Shown here in pieces: positions 32,960-44,360 of a stretch of 64,000 bases of DNA; the first letter of the stretch is position 1, and the number at the start of each line of letters is the position of its first letter. The notes below the pieces were generated by a model. That model was given only the letters and a program-made list of their open reading frames with translations. It had not been told where the DNA came from and ran no database searches. The DNA is from Sceloporus undulatus (lineage: Eukaryota; Chordata; Lepidosauria; Squamata; Phrynosomatidae). Made by a program: the position numbers and the translations under genes. The DNA lies in assembly GCF_019175285.1 (NCBI RefSeq), contig NC_056530.1, forward strand, positions 10,939,645 through 11,003,644, given 5' to 3'.

Positions 32960-33195
32960 GGGTGCAGCTACACTGTAGAAATAATACATTTGGACATCTC
33001 TGTCATGGCTCTGTCCTACAGAATCCTGGGATTTGTAGTTTTGTGAGGCACCAGAGCTCTTTGGCAGAGAAGGCGAAAGACCTTGCAAAATGACAAATCC
33101 CAGGATCCCACAATTGTAAGCTGCTCTGAGAGCCTTTACGGCCGAAGGGCAGGGTATAAATATGACAAAGCTGCATTATTTCCATAGATGCACCC
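32960..33195. mobile_element. Palindromic MITE with internal insertion
   Basis: GGGTGCAGCTACACTGTAGA at the left, TTCCATAGATGCACCC at the right. About 33115-33168 (GTAAGCTGCTCTGAGAGCCT, AGGGCAGGGTATAAAT) is foreign to the family and resembles a LINE 3' tail. Confidence 0.7.
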
Positions 33196-33230
33196 AGGAT
33201 CCGGTGCCTTCGGGTTATTAAGGCCATAAA

Positions 33231-33231
<1 letters not shown>

Positions 33232-33270
<39 letters not shown>
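33232..33270. repeat. (AT)n microsatellite
   Basis: About 19 pure AT units ending in a G-run. Confidence 0.95.
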
Positions 33271-33272
<2 letters not shown>

Positions 33273-33590
33273 GGGGAGAGATGAAACTGCTTGGATGACA
33301 CCCCCACTGTTCTTCTTCCCATGCAGTAAATGGTCATCACAGAGCATCACAGAGTAGGAAAAAGGAATGTGGAACTATGCTAGAAGAGCATCAGATCATA
33401 ATTTTTTACCTTTATAGCCCACTTTTTCTCCCAAGAGCTTAAGAAAATCTATATTATCCTGTTTCCAATTTTTTATTTCAACAAAACTCCAGTATGACAT
33501 GGTTCTCCATGTGAATGAATTTTGCAGAGATCTGAACCCTAGTCCCCCCATTCCCTGCCTGGTGACTCCAAGACTCCTGGCTTCAAGCAA

Positions 33591-33956
33591 GACTCATTTC
33601 TCATTCAGTCTTTGTACAATAGGCATAGATTCTCACCTGGGCACATTGACAACAGAACAAGCACATCAATAATAGCCAGAGTGGACAAGGAAGAAGGAAG
33701 ATCCTTACAACATTTGCTTCAGGCCTACCAGGAACGGTAAGGTGCTGGTTTCCTTTGTTAGGCTTCTGAAAAGAAAAATTAAAGCCTATTCTTATAGGCT
33801 TTGGGGAATTATACGAAAGAGAACAGGCAGTAGACTAGCTTGCTATTAATAGTGAAATAATCTGTCCATTATTAATCTACTGATTTTTTAGATTTGCAAT
33901 TGGCTTTTCAAGTTCTACTCTTCTAGTTGGTGGTGTTTTCTTTTGATAGCTGTGGA
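33591..33956. other. Unassigned non-coding sequence
   Basis: Nothing recognised; the stretch just before it (33400-33590) resembles a reversed LINE tail (TTTATAGCCCACTTTTTCTC). Confidence 0.4.
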
Positions 33957-34000
33957 AAAGAAAGAAAGGAAGGAAGAAAAGAAAGAAAGAAAGAAAGAAA
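33957..34000. repeat. (GAAA)n/(GGAA)n microsatellite
   Basis: AAGAAAGAAAGGAAGGAAGA then pure GAAA units. Confidence 0.9.
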
Positions 34001-34044
34001 GAGCTTTCATGCTCTCTTTTCGTTCAGAAATGGTGCTGTAAAGT

Positions 34045-34560
34045 ATGAGCTCTTCTACACCACCCAGAATACTCCAGACTACTCCCAAAGTATTTTAACC
34101 CTGGAGTTGTCCTAGATTCTCCCCATTGTCTCCACACTCTGGAGCAACACCAGGCTGCTGTCTATGGATGTGCCCCAATGCATTGACCCCACTGTCACTT
34201 GTGTAACTCGCTGGGCACCTTGTTGTGACCTTAGAGGGAGCATCTCATGCCAGGCAACATTGTGGGGACATGTGAGTAGCCAGCAATGGTTACACACATC
34301 TCTGTCCATTGATGCTGGTGTGGTCCCTGTCGTAGAGCATGCCTTCACAGGCCAAATGAAGTGGTTCCCCCTTCCCAATCTTCAAGGCGACCTATCTTCA
34401 TGACGCAGAGCCAAATTGCCAATTTGAGCATAGACTGTCTTCATAATTTTGCAGGACAATCCAGAGCACTCCACAGTAATACAAGTTCTGGAGGAAATGG
34501 TAAGTTTTTAATGTCCAGCTTAAGGAAGGGGTAGAGTGGGATTGGTGTGGAACTAGCCTT
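34045..34560. mobile_element. Candidate non-autonomous DNA element (tentative)
   Basis: Left end AGCTCTTCTACACCACCCAG; inverted right end AGGCTAGTTCCACACCAATC, about 15 of 20 matching. Both are next to a TATG. No coding content; the family is not recognised. Confidence 0.4.
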
Positions 34561-34597
34561 ATGTCATGAAGATGATCCATGATTTCAGTTTATATTT

Positions 34598-34660
34598 CAG
34601 CTGCCATTTCAGTTTGCAGTGCTCAGAATGGCCCTTGCTCTATGATTCTATGATTCTAAG
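34598..34660 (+). mobile_element. CR1-like LINE 3' tail fragment
   Basis: TTGCTCTATGATTCTATGAT ends in the TCTATGATTCTA octamer repeats typical of CR1 3' ends. Confidence 0.55.
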
Positions 34661-34721
34661 TGGCTCAGCCTCTGTCTCCTTCGATTCAGAAGCAAGGACC
34701 TTGTGTACATCACATTTTCTC

Positions 34722-34843
34722 AAACTCAGGGGAAGGCACTGGCAAACCTCTTCTGAACAAATCTTGCCAAGACAGCCGCATGATAGGCCTTAGGGTCTCC
34801 ATAAGTCGGAAATGATTTGAAGGCACACAACAGTGACAACAAG
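34722..34843 (+). mobile_element. tRNA-SINE fragment, 3' part
   Basis: AAACTCAGGGGAAGGCACTG, AACAAATCTTGCCAAGACAG, AAGTCGGAAATGATTTGAAG then GCACACAACA. Confidence 0.75.
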
Positions 34844-34959
34844 GCCCTTCTCGAATAATGGCGTTGGGAAACTGCTCAATTCTGTTTCCTGGAGACATAA
34901 CTCAACTTTTGTGACATAAGCCCCATATTCCGTCTGCAACAAGAAAAAGAGGATAGGTA

Positions 34960-35150
34960 CAGTCCATCTTCTGTATTTGTGGCTGCCCCCGTTATTGTCA
35001 ATGGTGATGCATGTATGTAGTTGTGTCAATGTGCTCACATGCATGTTTTGCATCCATTGACAATATTGGCACTTGATGTCTTGTGCTTTCTATTATCTGT
35101 GGTGGCGGTGGCTCCAGAACAAAATCTCTCCTGATTTGCAGGAACGACTG
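34960..35150. mobile_element. Tigger/pogo-like MITE, TA target duplication
   Basis: Left end CAGTCCATCTTCTGTATTTG; inverted right end CAGTCGTTCCTGCAAATCAG. Flanked on both sides by TA (34958-34959 and 35151-35152). Interior ATCCATTGACAATATTGGCA; no coding capacity. Confidence 0.6.
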
Positions 35151-35152
35151 TA

Positions 35153-36147
35153 TAATTTCACCCCTCTCATTGAAAGACTTTTGCACAGCAGCCAGTTTGT
35201 AGCCAAAACCCTGTCTCTATAAAACAGGAGAAAGATAAAATAGACAGAACAAAAGAGCAGCGAAGGAGCCAATTTTGCCTTTCATGGAGGAACAAAGTGC
35301 ATGGATTTCAGTGTGGAAAGAAGCTCAGTACTCAACAGGGATGGAATGGGAATATTATCAGGATACTGAAAAAGGCTGTGAAAATGAGTCGATGTTCATA
35401 TTCCCACTCCCTTTTTTGTTATCCAGTTAGCCTATAGTTTCCTTGGTTCAGTCATTTTCCTCTCACATTTCTGTATTGTTTTTTCTCCTTCTCCGATTCA
35501 TAAATTTTTCATCTCCTCTGCTGGAACCTCTTTGTTTATTCTGTTGTGCCAATTCCCTCATTTGCTCTCATAATCCGGCCAATTCCCTTTCTCCTTATTA
35601 TTTCAGAGAAGATGATTATTTCTACTTGATTTTTTAAAAAAAGACATTGACTGCCAGAGTCTTTTAGCGCTGTTTTTGTCTTCATAACCATCCCACACAG
35701 CAAGCTACAAGTATTCCTCCTTTAAAGACGGAATAAAGGGTGAGCTGAGGCTGAAGGTGAGGAGTTAATGGCTTCTCCCAGGGAATTCATGGCTACAAAC
35801 CATGTTTACCTGTTGTATGCAGATCAAGGACTTGAACTCAGGTCCCTTGACTCAGCTGGCAGCAATTTAGTGATCAGATCCTACGTTCAAGGTTTCTTTC
35901 GAAGGTCTCTTCCTCTTCAACTCAACATTTAAAAATGCAGATTTTAAAATCCCAGGTTTTGGAGACGCGGTGATGAGTGATAGCACAAATGTACCATCCA
36001 CAGCCACACTTCTGCAGTTTTGCATGCAAGTCTGCAAAGGAAATGTCAAGGGAAATTTAAAATGGAGAAGAAACTTGGGCGTTTTAAAACTGTATCCGAA
36101 ATGATCCATTTTGAACCTCTCAAAACTTGTGGGGAGATGAAGGCTTG
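35153..36147. other. Unassigned non-coding sequence
   Basis: Around 35700-35880 there is a faint MIR-like look (AAGGACTTGAACTCAGGTCC), too weak to call. No gene supported. Confidence 0.4.
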
Positions 36148-36357
36148 GAGTGCACTGCAGGAGGAATGCAGTTTGATACCACTTTAATGGCCATGGCTCC
36201 ATCCTACAGCATTCTGGGTTTTGTAGTTTTGTGTTTAGTGTTTAGTGTTCACTGTCAGAGAAGTCTGGTGCCACCACAAACTACAAATCCTAAGATTCCA
36301 TAGGATGGAGCCTTAATAATTGTCAAACTGCATTAATTTTGCAGCGGGGATGCAGCC
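36148..36357. mobile_element. Palindromic MITE, mixed subfamily
   Basis: GAGTGCACTGCAGGAGGAAT at the left and TTAATTTTGCAGCGGGGATG at the right; arms CTCCATCCTACAGCATTCTG and AAGATTCCATAGGATGGAGC. A tandem TTTAGTGTTTAGTGTT lies at the centre. Confidence 0.7.
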
Positions 36358-36699
36358 AAAGTTCATCTTCATGTCAGTCATACTATGCCCACGAACAGCA
36401 AATGTTCAAGAAAACAGAATATCGAAAGGGAAGGAGTTCCAGGGAAGTCAATCCAGTTGAAGACACTCCAGGAAGAGGAAGAGTAATCCATTATGCTGGA
36501 GGGAGTCACAGGGGCAACGATTGAACCAGTCTACAGGTTGCTACCCAAAGCCAATAGTCCATAGGGATATAATTCTTCACTAAGATCCTTCTTGGAGGAA
36601 GTGACATGTTGGTTTAAAATGTTATTCCCATTGAAAGAAAGTTTTCAAAAATGATGCAGGTCTATTTCTTGCATTTATACACTTTTTAAAGCTTATTCA

Positions 36700-37090
36700 A
36701 AATTTGGGACAAAATCGGTGCAAAAACTGCATGTGGTTGTTCTGCACAGCATAATATTTGTGTGCAAGGATATTATTTCCTGCACAGAAGATGCTGTTTT
36801 CTATGCAAAACAACCATGGTCAAATTTTGTGCCGAATAAGGCCTGCATTGCGAATAGTCTTCAAAAGCGACGTGGTTTTTTAAGACTTTCTTGTAGCAGC
36901 GAGGACATTGGTAAAATTGCCCATTGCTTCTTTCAAGGAGAAACCCAATGAAAAAGTGCATCTTTAGTTGTTGTGGCACATTAATGGAGCCTCCAGGACA
37001 CAGCTGGGGCATTATATGGTTGCTCTGCACAGAAAATGCTGTTTTCTGCACAAAATAACCATGCACGAATTCTGGACAGAATTAGGTGGG
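36700..37090. repeat. Unclassified TTTCTGTGCAGAAAA repeat, longest copy
   Basis: TTATTTCCTGCACAGAAGAT, GCTGTTTTCTATGCAAAACA, AACCATGGTCAAATTTTGTG, TGCGAATAGTCTTCAAAAGC, then a second round TGCTCTGCACAGAAAATGCT and GTTTTCTGCACAAAATAACC. Reference copy for this family. Confidence 0.55.
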
Positions 37091-38644
37091 CAGCATGAAT
37101 GGAACATTTCTCATTCTTAAGGGAAACTTGCTAAACCCGTGTGCTGGGAGGGGCATGTCTGTAAACCACGAGATGCTAGTTTGGTTTCCGGCACTAATTT
37201 TGTGTCTTTGTAATGTCTTCAGTGCTGTGCCAGTTCTAGGCTTCTGGTTTTTCTTTTCCTAAGCCCTGATTGCTGGGAACAAGTGAACATGACAAGGTCT
37301 AAACCGAAATGAAAGGGAGGATGCAGAGTGCTAACGAAGGTGACAGCAATTAAGCTTAGCCCTCTGTTCACAACAGCAAGGTGAACGAGGGGAGCGCTAA
37401 TTAAGGAGGGACTTGCTGCTTTGCAGTCCAAGAGCAACCCAAGCCATAAGGTTAAGGAAGACAGAGAGAGACCTCAGGGAACAAAGAGAGACAATGGCGT
37501 GAAGTTCTCTCCATTGCTGTGAAAGCAAATGCAAACTTTATTCTACTTGCTTATTCTCAGCTAGACCTGCCAGATCCAATCCAATATAAGCAGCAGAGTT
37601 AAGCAATGCCAATTTTAATGTATCCTTTGGATACATTAGAACCTATATCCTTAATTTGGATATAGATGCTAACACTTTGAACGACTCTTTTATATTAAAA
37701 CCTGTAGCAGAGTCACTGGCTCAATGACACGGAAGCCATCAGCCACCACTAGGACCAGACCTCCAAAGCTAGCAAATTTTCCTATGGTTAGTAGTCCCTC
37801 AGATATTTTGGACTTCCATTCTCAGAATCTCTGATCTTTGGTTGTGAAGGCTTCTGGTCCAAGCATCTGGAAATTTAAACCTTGAAAACAAGGGTTTTAA
37901 GGCATAACCTTGATGCTTCTTTTGCCTGTTGCACAGTGCATACTGCACTGCAAGCCTGGCTGGAGGAGGGAAGACCCAAGGGCCGAATACCTTACAGATC
38001 CTGATAGAAGTGTTCACCAGATATTCTTCCACAGAAGACTGGGAAATACCACCTAATATAACCAAGATCCTATTAATCTGTTAATATTTATAATTGTGGC
38101 TGCAAGGAATAACCTTGTTTCTTTTGAGAGCTTAATTAATCATGGAATCAAAGTGACTCAGGGAGAGGTTTTCACAAGAGAGGAGATATATTTGTACAGC
38201 TGGCAGAAGGAAATGGAGCCGCCAGGGTCAGGCAGATCCTATATCACAGCTGCCAGCACCAGCCAAACGCTCACAGGAACTCATCACGCATTGAACATGA
38301 GATACATGGGAAACAATCCATCGGAAACAAAGGCCAGCGGAAGGCAGGGGTTATCAGAAACTTTGCTTGCACTGAAACTTTCTCAGTTTTGAGCAGAATG
38401 TCTAAATTCTGATTAAAAAAAACACAATTCAAATGATGTTCTCACTCATTGCTAAGAGCGGATGAATGTGTCAGTTTCAGTTTCTTACACATTGGTCAGA
38501 ATCCAGTTGGTATGATGGGCAAGTGGATGTTTCTTGTATTATTTGAGGTGACACCTTTTTTGGCCTGTACACACATCTGCATTCAGTTCATGGTAACTAA
38601 AGCAGAGTTCCAAAAGTGTAAGCATGTCAAATGCACCTAATCAT
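37091..38644. other. Unassigned; possibly constrained segment at 37240-37440
   Basis: 37240-37440 is unique-looking with GACAGCAATTAAGC and GCGCTAATTAAGG. 37795-37875 is a worn palindrome (ATATTTTGGACTTCCATTCT / GGTCCAAGCATCTGG). The rest is unassigned. Confidence 0.35.
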
Positions 38645-38720
38645 ATTGTGACCCCCAACTAGAGTACAGCTATTGAATCCATTGATTCAATGAATGTGCT
38701 CTAGCTGGGATCAGGCAATA
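38645..38720. repeat. Palindromic AACTAGAGTA repeat
   Basis: CCAACTAGAGTACAGCTATT folds onto AATGTGCTCTAGCTGGGATC around TCCATTGATTCAATG. 6605 family. Confidence 0.55.
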
Positions 38721-39384
38721 AGATTTCAGCCATCCAGTCACACACTCTGGGCTGGTGCCAATGCCTTCACTTTACCATTTTCTTCCCTGAGATTGCAGAA
38801 ACAATCACTGTGCATAAAAGCCTATTGTCCAACTGGAGAATAAGAAGTCACATTGGGAGACATACCATCAATTGCACAGCGTTGGTATTCAGCAGAAAGG
38901 TGTAACACAGCCATGGTACACTTATGCAATGCAAGCATGATGTAGGACCTCAGCCTTTCTAATTTTGTGACCTCGCATAGATTCTTAGCAAAACCCGATT
39001 GAAAGACAGTTCTCACCCATTTTTACTCGGAAGGAGGTTAACACTCTGGAAACTGGTCCTGTATACAGTAGAGATTCAAAGGAAGATGAGTGTCAGGAAT
39101 TCTGAGTGCCAACTGCCAAACTTATTACTCAAGTGTTTCACAGAATATGTGTGATCAGATCATCCAATGGGGCTAGCTATGTCAGACTGAATGCGTTTTG
39201 AGGTTCGACTAACTTCTAATTTGGGAATAGAGTTCAGCACTTTGGAAAGTGCCTTCAACCCCAGGATTAAAACTTGGGCTCACTGCCCCACTGACCTAAG
39301 AATGCCAGCTGTCACCGAAACCATCCATTCTAATATTTCCAAGCCCAGGCATCGGCTTTATCCAGCATCCGCCTCCTAGAGATA

Positions 39385-39850
39385 TATGAAAAGTTGGTCA
39401 GGTTTCCATTTCTTAATGAAAATATCAATCTTGCTTCTCCTGAGACTATCAATAGTGCAAAGCACATCTTGATATTTCTTGTTCTTCTGATGCATTTTAA
39501 GAAGAAGAAAAAAGCACATCTTGTTCAGACCAAGCTATAGCTAGTGAGGGATGGCCCCAAGCATTCCCAGACACAGTGTCCACCTGGACTTCCAGTGATA
39601 GAAATGGATCCAAGAATATACCCATGCTATGCACCTCCTCTCTTAGGAGAAGGGTAGCTCTATCCAAGTCAGGACATTTACTCAATTCCTGGATCCAGAA
39701 ACTGCCAATTCACAGGGTTTTCTTTCTTATGTGGCTTCACCTTCAATTTAATCATCCTCATCTCACTCATTACAGAACTGGCTCAGCACCTGCACACCAG
39801 CACCCTTTGACAACAGAAATAAGCAGAACTGAATGTTGTTAGCATATTGA
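39385..39850. repeat. Dispersed LINE-associated repeat (unassigned)
   Basis: AGGGATGGCCCCAAGCATTC, TGATAGAAATGGATCCAAGA, ATGCACCTCCTCTCTTAGGA and CTGCCAATTCACAGGGTTTT recall a block common in reptile LINE-derived repeats. Family not certain. Confidence 0.4.
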
Positions 39851-39916
39851 TGCATTTTCCATAGTTCATGCAGTCATTACACAGCCCTGAATCCTGTTGG
39901 TGTCTTACATATGTCT

Positions 39917-40255
39917 GAGGCCCAGTACACACCGCCAGGAAGCAACGTAGGGCTGAGGAGTGCACACCAACCAGACACTCCCGAGCCCTACTACATGCAG
40001 GCAGCACCATAATTGTGTGGCACCACCCACATGGGGGCATATCTATGACATGTGGGCATCTGAACACCCACACGTCTTCTGAAGAAAGTGCTGTCATAGG
40101 GCTGCATCACAGCCCTTATGATGGTGCAACAAAGGATCTGCTCTAGGTGGCTCCTTTTTACTGCGCAGTGGTACTGTGCTGTATGGTTGCTGCGGTAATG
40201 CTGCGCAGCACACAGGGGCAGGGTTTCTCTGCCCATCTGTCTTGGACCTAAGTGT
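39917..40255. mobile_element. PIF/Harbinger-like non-autonomous element, decayed
   Basis: Left end GGCCCAGTACACACCGCC; inverted right end GGTCCAAGACAGATGGGC. Interior has stems GTAGGGCTGAGGAGTG/CACTCCCGAGCCCTAC, ATAGGGCTG/CAGCCCTTAT and CTGCGCAG/CTGCGCAG, as in the copy at 61706. Confidence 0.5.
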
Positions 40256-40275
40256 CCCTGCAGAAGCCATTGGGC

Positions 40276-40468
40276 ATTACAGAATAATAGAATTTGGAAG
40301 TTGGAAGGCACCATAAGGGCCATCTAATCCAACTTCCTGCTGTGCACAACTAAAGTACCCCTGAAAGATGTCCATCCAACCTAAAGACATCCCAGGATGG
40401 AGAGTCTACCACCCACTGAAGCAGCCTATTCTACTGTTGAACAGCTCTTTCAGCAAAAAGTGACCTCA
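40276..40468 (-). mobile_element. CR1-like LINE 3' end
   Basis: Plus-strand ACAGAATAATAGAATTTGGA, CCATCTAATCCAACTTCCTG and AACAGCTCTTTCAGC are the reverse complement of the CR1 ORF2 C-terminal/3' region. Heavily 5'-truncated. Confidence 0.7.
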
Positions 40469-41935
40469 TTCAGTTCAAAGCTGTAGATAAGGAGTTGTGG
40501 AATGGTCCCATTCAGTTCAAGGCAGCAGAAGAGGAGTTCTGCCTATGATGCTATTGTGCATGAATGTACACTGGAAATTACACATGGCTGCATGTACCCA
40601 CTGTTGTTTAGTCCCAACTAGCATATACCCATTGAATCAATTGTTGAATGATGAGTCAACACATTGTTAAATCCCATTGGACCAATAGTTCTCTTCTATA
40701 TAGGACTGACAACAGGATTTAGGCCGTGGAGCCTTGGTTCAGTTGTGCAACGCTACCATTACGAGGTTTCTGTGGCCATATGCTTAATAGTGCATAGAAT
40801 TTTACACAACACAATGAAAGTGTTGTAGTGATTTTAAGCAGGTAGCTTGTTACTGATCCTATCTGAAATCAAATCACTAACTTATCCAGCCAATGGACTT
40901 ATTTTCATTACCAGCTCGCTCTCCCAAAACCATCACTTCCCATTGTCTAGCAAGCCACGTTGAAACAGTGGCTAAAGGAGATAGAGGTCATGCTCCTTAT
41001 CCTCCAGACACAGGACATTACTGACTGATGAGACCATGCTGGTGATGGCAGGATGATTATAATCACTGCAGACAGACTGTCATTCTGGGCAATTCATGTG
41101 CGGTGCGCACACCCCCCCCCCTGTTGTCCCACGCCAAAGATCTGCATTCCGTCTCGATATTTAAAACAAGCAATCAAATCAAAACAGGGACTCCCACTGC
41201 TAGTAGCATCACTTTTATTTCTAATAAGCATTTGGGCAGAACCGCTGGTCCTCTTAAGTCATCTTGCAGTAAATAAGAAGTGATGTTCAGTCTTTTGACA
41301 TTTGCCATAATGAGGAGCATTTCTCTGAACGTACATTAGGTGGCAGTGGCATGACACTGAGGTGGTTCCTGGACCGGTCTTTTCTGTCTGCAATTTTTTG
41401 GAAGAGTCAGGATGACAGAGCACAAAATGCCTTTGCAGAAGGAGGGCTCATCTTTTAGATTCACCTCCCCGCCAGCTAGGAGTACCTTCTTTAGACTTAG
41501 TATCTTTCTGGATCACAACTGCAGTTGCCTGGAGGAAGTGGGACAGAGCAGCAAAAGATTACACAACATTTGGCATATCTGTTGCAGTAAAGAAATGTGA
41601 TCCTCAGTTGCTTTTTTGTCTTCTGGATCAACCAGGTCAATCCTGCTTCTTTTCTTGACAAGGACTGCAAAATTCAACTGGCAAAAGTGAAAGTTCCTAT
41701 GAGATCATCTCCGGAATCCTTTTGGTTAATCTCAACTGCTCTTTTCCACTGAAGTAGACCTATTGAATCAATTGCTGAATGGTTTTAATAAATGGGATAG
41801 ATCCTTTAAAGTTCAGATTAAAATCAAGAATGGACTCCCCACCACTCTGACACAGAAAACACTACCTGCTACTTTCGTCTTGCTCCTACCCTGAATAAAA
41901 GATGACCAATCTTATGACTGATGATGCAGTCTATC
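40469..41935. other. Mostly unassigned; two AGTCAACACA-type repeats
   Basis: 40605-40730 (CCCAACTAGCATATACCCAT, GATGAGTCAACACATTGTTA, ACTGACAACAGGATTTAGG) and 41725-41800 (GACCTATTGAATCAATTGCT) belong to the 6605 family. No gene supported. Confidence 0.4.
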
Positions 41936-42146
41936 CTTGTTGTTGTTGTTGCTGTTGTTGTTGTGTGCCTTCCAGTCATTTCTGACTTCTGGGGGTTTCC
42001 TTGGCAAGTTTCTTGCCATCCTCTGAGGCTAAGAAAGTATGACTTGCCCAAGGTCACCCAGTATGTTTCCATGACCAAGCTGGGATTCAAACCTTGGTCT
42101 CCAGAGTCATAGTCCAGTGCTCAAACAATGACATCGTACTGGCTCT
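41936..42146 (-). mobile_element. tRNA-derived SINE (Bov-B-like 3' end)
   Basis: Plus-strand order: (TTG)n tail, GTGTGCCTTCCAGTCATTTC, TTGCCCAAGGTCACCCAGTA, GGGATTCAAACCTTGGTCTC (B-box reversed), head near GTACTGGCTC. Confidence 0.85.
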
Positions 42147-42908
42147 TTAACTCTACCTTTTTAAAAAAATGTGGAAAGCTAGGCTAGTGGAAGCCTACCA
42201 TTTACACCTCTATGCAATATGTAACACGGTATCTTCCCTGTTCCCTAAACCACCTTCTTCACCATTTCCCATTACTTACCAGTAAGCATGGATGGCAATG
42301 GTAACCAATGAACAGAATGGGAAAAAGAGGTGATTGATTATTTCTTCCCATCCTTTCAAATAAGGGCTTGTCTACACTGACTAAATAACCTAAACTCCCT
42401 CTGGGAGTACTGTGTCGTATTTCTACAACACAAATGTAAACCCACCAGATCGAAAAACTGTTTTCATGATGCCCAGACCCAGTTTGGGGTTGCCACCCTC
42501 TAACCCACATTTACTTCGTTCACCTTTTGCTGTGGGTTTTCCAATCTATTTGCAGCAATGATGATGGCTCCCTTTCCTCATCCAGTCCTGATCTTTCTGC
42601 CACTGCAGCAACTGCAGCCACATTGTTCTAAGGTCAGAATGAGGCACTCAGCCATGCCAATGATGTTGGGCATATCATTCTGCCCTCAGAGCAAAGCACC
42701 CACAATTATGGTAGTGGCAGGTAGTTCGAGACCATACAAGTGCCATCATCTTGTTGCGGTGAAGTGGTCTGAGCCACCTGCCACTGTTGCTGCTGCAAGT
42801 GTGTTGCTCTGAGGCTAGAACAAGACACCCAGTGGGCTGGGCACTTTATTCTGGTATCAGAGGAGTGTACCTGCAGTGGTATATGTGGGCAGCTGAGCAC
42901 CGTGTGAA
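42147..42908. other. Unassigned, possibly a worn DNA element
   Basis: 42540-42850 has two loosely similar halves (CCACTGCAGCAACTGCAGCC, GTTCTAAGGTCAGAATGAGG and CCACTGTTGCTGCTGCAAGT, GCTCTGAGGCTAGAACAAG). No gene supported. Confidence 0.35.
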
Positions 42909-43127
42909 CAGCAATAGCATTTGCATTTCTATACCGCTTAATAGTGAACTCAGCACTTTCTAGGTGGTTTATAATCTGTAAGCCAATTGATCCCACCAAG
43001 CTGGGTACTTATTTTACCGACCAATGAAAGGATGAAAGGCTGAGTCAACCTTGGAGCCCTGGGATCGAACTCACAATGTTGTGGCTGCAGTACTGGCATT
43101 TAACCACTGCGCCATCAGGGCTCCAGA
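42909..43127 (-). mobile_element. Sauria-type SINE, second subtype
   Basis: Reverse of the 20003 copy: AATAGCATTTGCATTTCTAT, ACCGCTTAATAG, GGCTGAGTCAACCTTGGAGC, GGGATCGAACTC (B-box reversed), AACCACTGCGCCATCAGGGC. Confidence 0.8.
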
Positions 43128-43579
43128 TGAAGAATGAAAGTAATGCCATCACTGTGAAGTGGGTAAGGGCTGAATTTGGGGCCAGAATACTCCATTCTTG
43201 AAGGCGTAGAAGAGTCTGGGCAGAATGGGGCAGACACCTTAGTTGTTCATATGTCCATGCTGTTCACATAAAGATCCGAATATGCAGGTCTATCAGGAAA
43301 TTATTGAGGGTTGCTGTCTGATGTGGAATTTGTATTCAGCTGTATCCAGTTGTGGAAGCAGAGTGGTGCATGTGGTCTCATATCACACTGCACCACTGTG
43401 GAAAGCAATCTTGCATTTCATCTTTGTTTGCTCACTGCTGAAATTTCTGTGTGCAATTGCCATGCAACTTCATGACTGCAAAGTTGCGCTCCATTACCTT
43501 GATGTAGGATCTCAGCCATAAAGTGCAATTTCTGGATGTTTAAATCATGGGTCGGAGCTGCTGCTAGTCAAAGAAACCC
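43128..43579. other. Unassigned non-coding sequence
   Basis: GGGGCCAGAATACTCCATTC near 43182 echoes 31650. Otherwise nothing recognised. Confidence 0.4.
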
Positions 43580-43875
43580 CCCTTTTGAGAGAATAGATAG
43601 TCTCCTCCTTGTTGTACCTCTGGTGGCAGGCAAATACAATTTTTAAAACCATTTTTAAAGGACTTTAACAGTGTGATGTACTGCTTTTTAACTGCTCTTA
43701 AAATCTTTTTAAAAATTGATAGACATTTTACATCATTTTTAATAGCATTTTAAAGCAATATTTTTATGCTTTAATCTATTCTACTGTATCGGTTATAATT
43801 TTAGGAGTAGCTTTTTGTTGTAATTCTGGGAGCAATGGTGGGATATAAAGGTAAATAAATAAATGAATAAATGCC
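43580..43875 (+). mobile_element. LINE 3' tail (L2/CR1-clade, tentative)
   Basis: TTTTAAA-rich 3' region followed by TTGTAATTCTGGGAGCAATG, GTGGGATATAAAGGTAAATA and AATAAATGAATAAATG, the usual non-LTR tail pattern in reptile genomes. Confidence 0.5.
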
Positions 43876-44360
43876 ACATTTGAGTAGGATTGGCAGATGA
43901 ATAAACCCACATAAATCAGGGCAGAGATGGGAAGTAACTTGTTTCCCTAATAAGTTGCATTGGTAATTCATTGCTATTTGCAGTAATGATCTGGGATGGA
44001 GTTACTCTTTGTGTGCCATGAAATGGCTGTAATTCACTAGTTTCCAGTGAAATGGAAAGAGTTTTTCTACCTGTTACTCATTACTGGCTGTTTCGACTCA
44101 ATTTGAGATATGGAAGGAGAGGAGAAAGGCTCGTATGGAGGGCTGCCTTGTGCTGAACTTGGGAAGAATTGCTTTGAAAAGTGTTTCGATTGTTCAGAAT
44201 GTCCAAATTGCAATATCTGAATCGGCCACTTGGGGGATGCAGAGAGCATTTCTAAAGGTACAATAGTTACAGTAATGGCAACTTGCTAGTAATGAGTAAA
44301 TGAGTGTAATAACTTTCTGGATGGCAGCAATAGTAAACGTAAGATCACTTGATGAATGTA

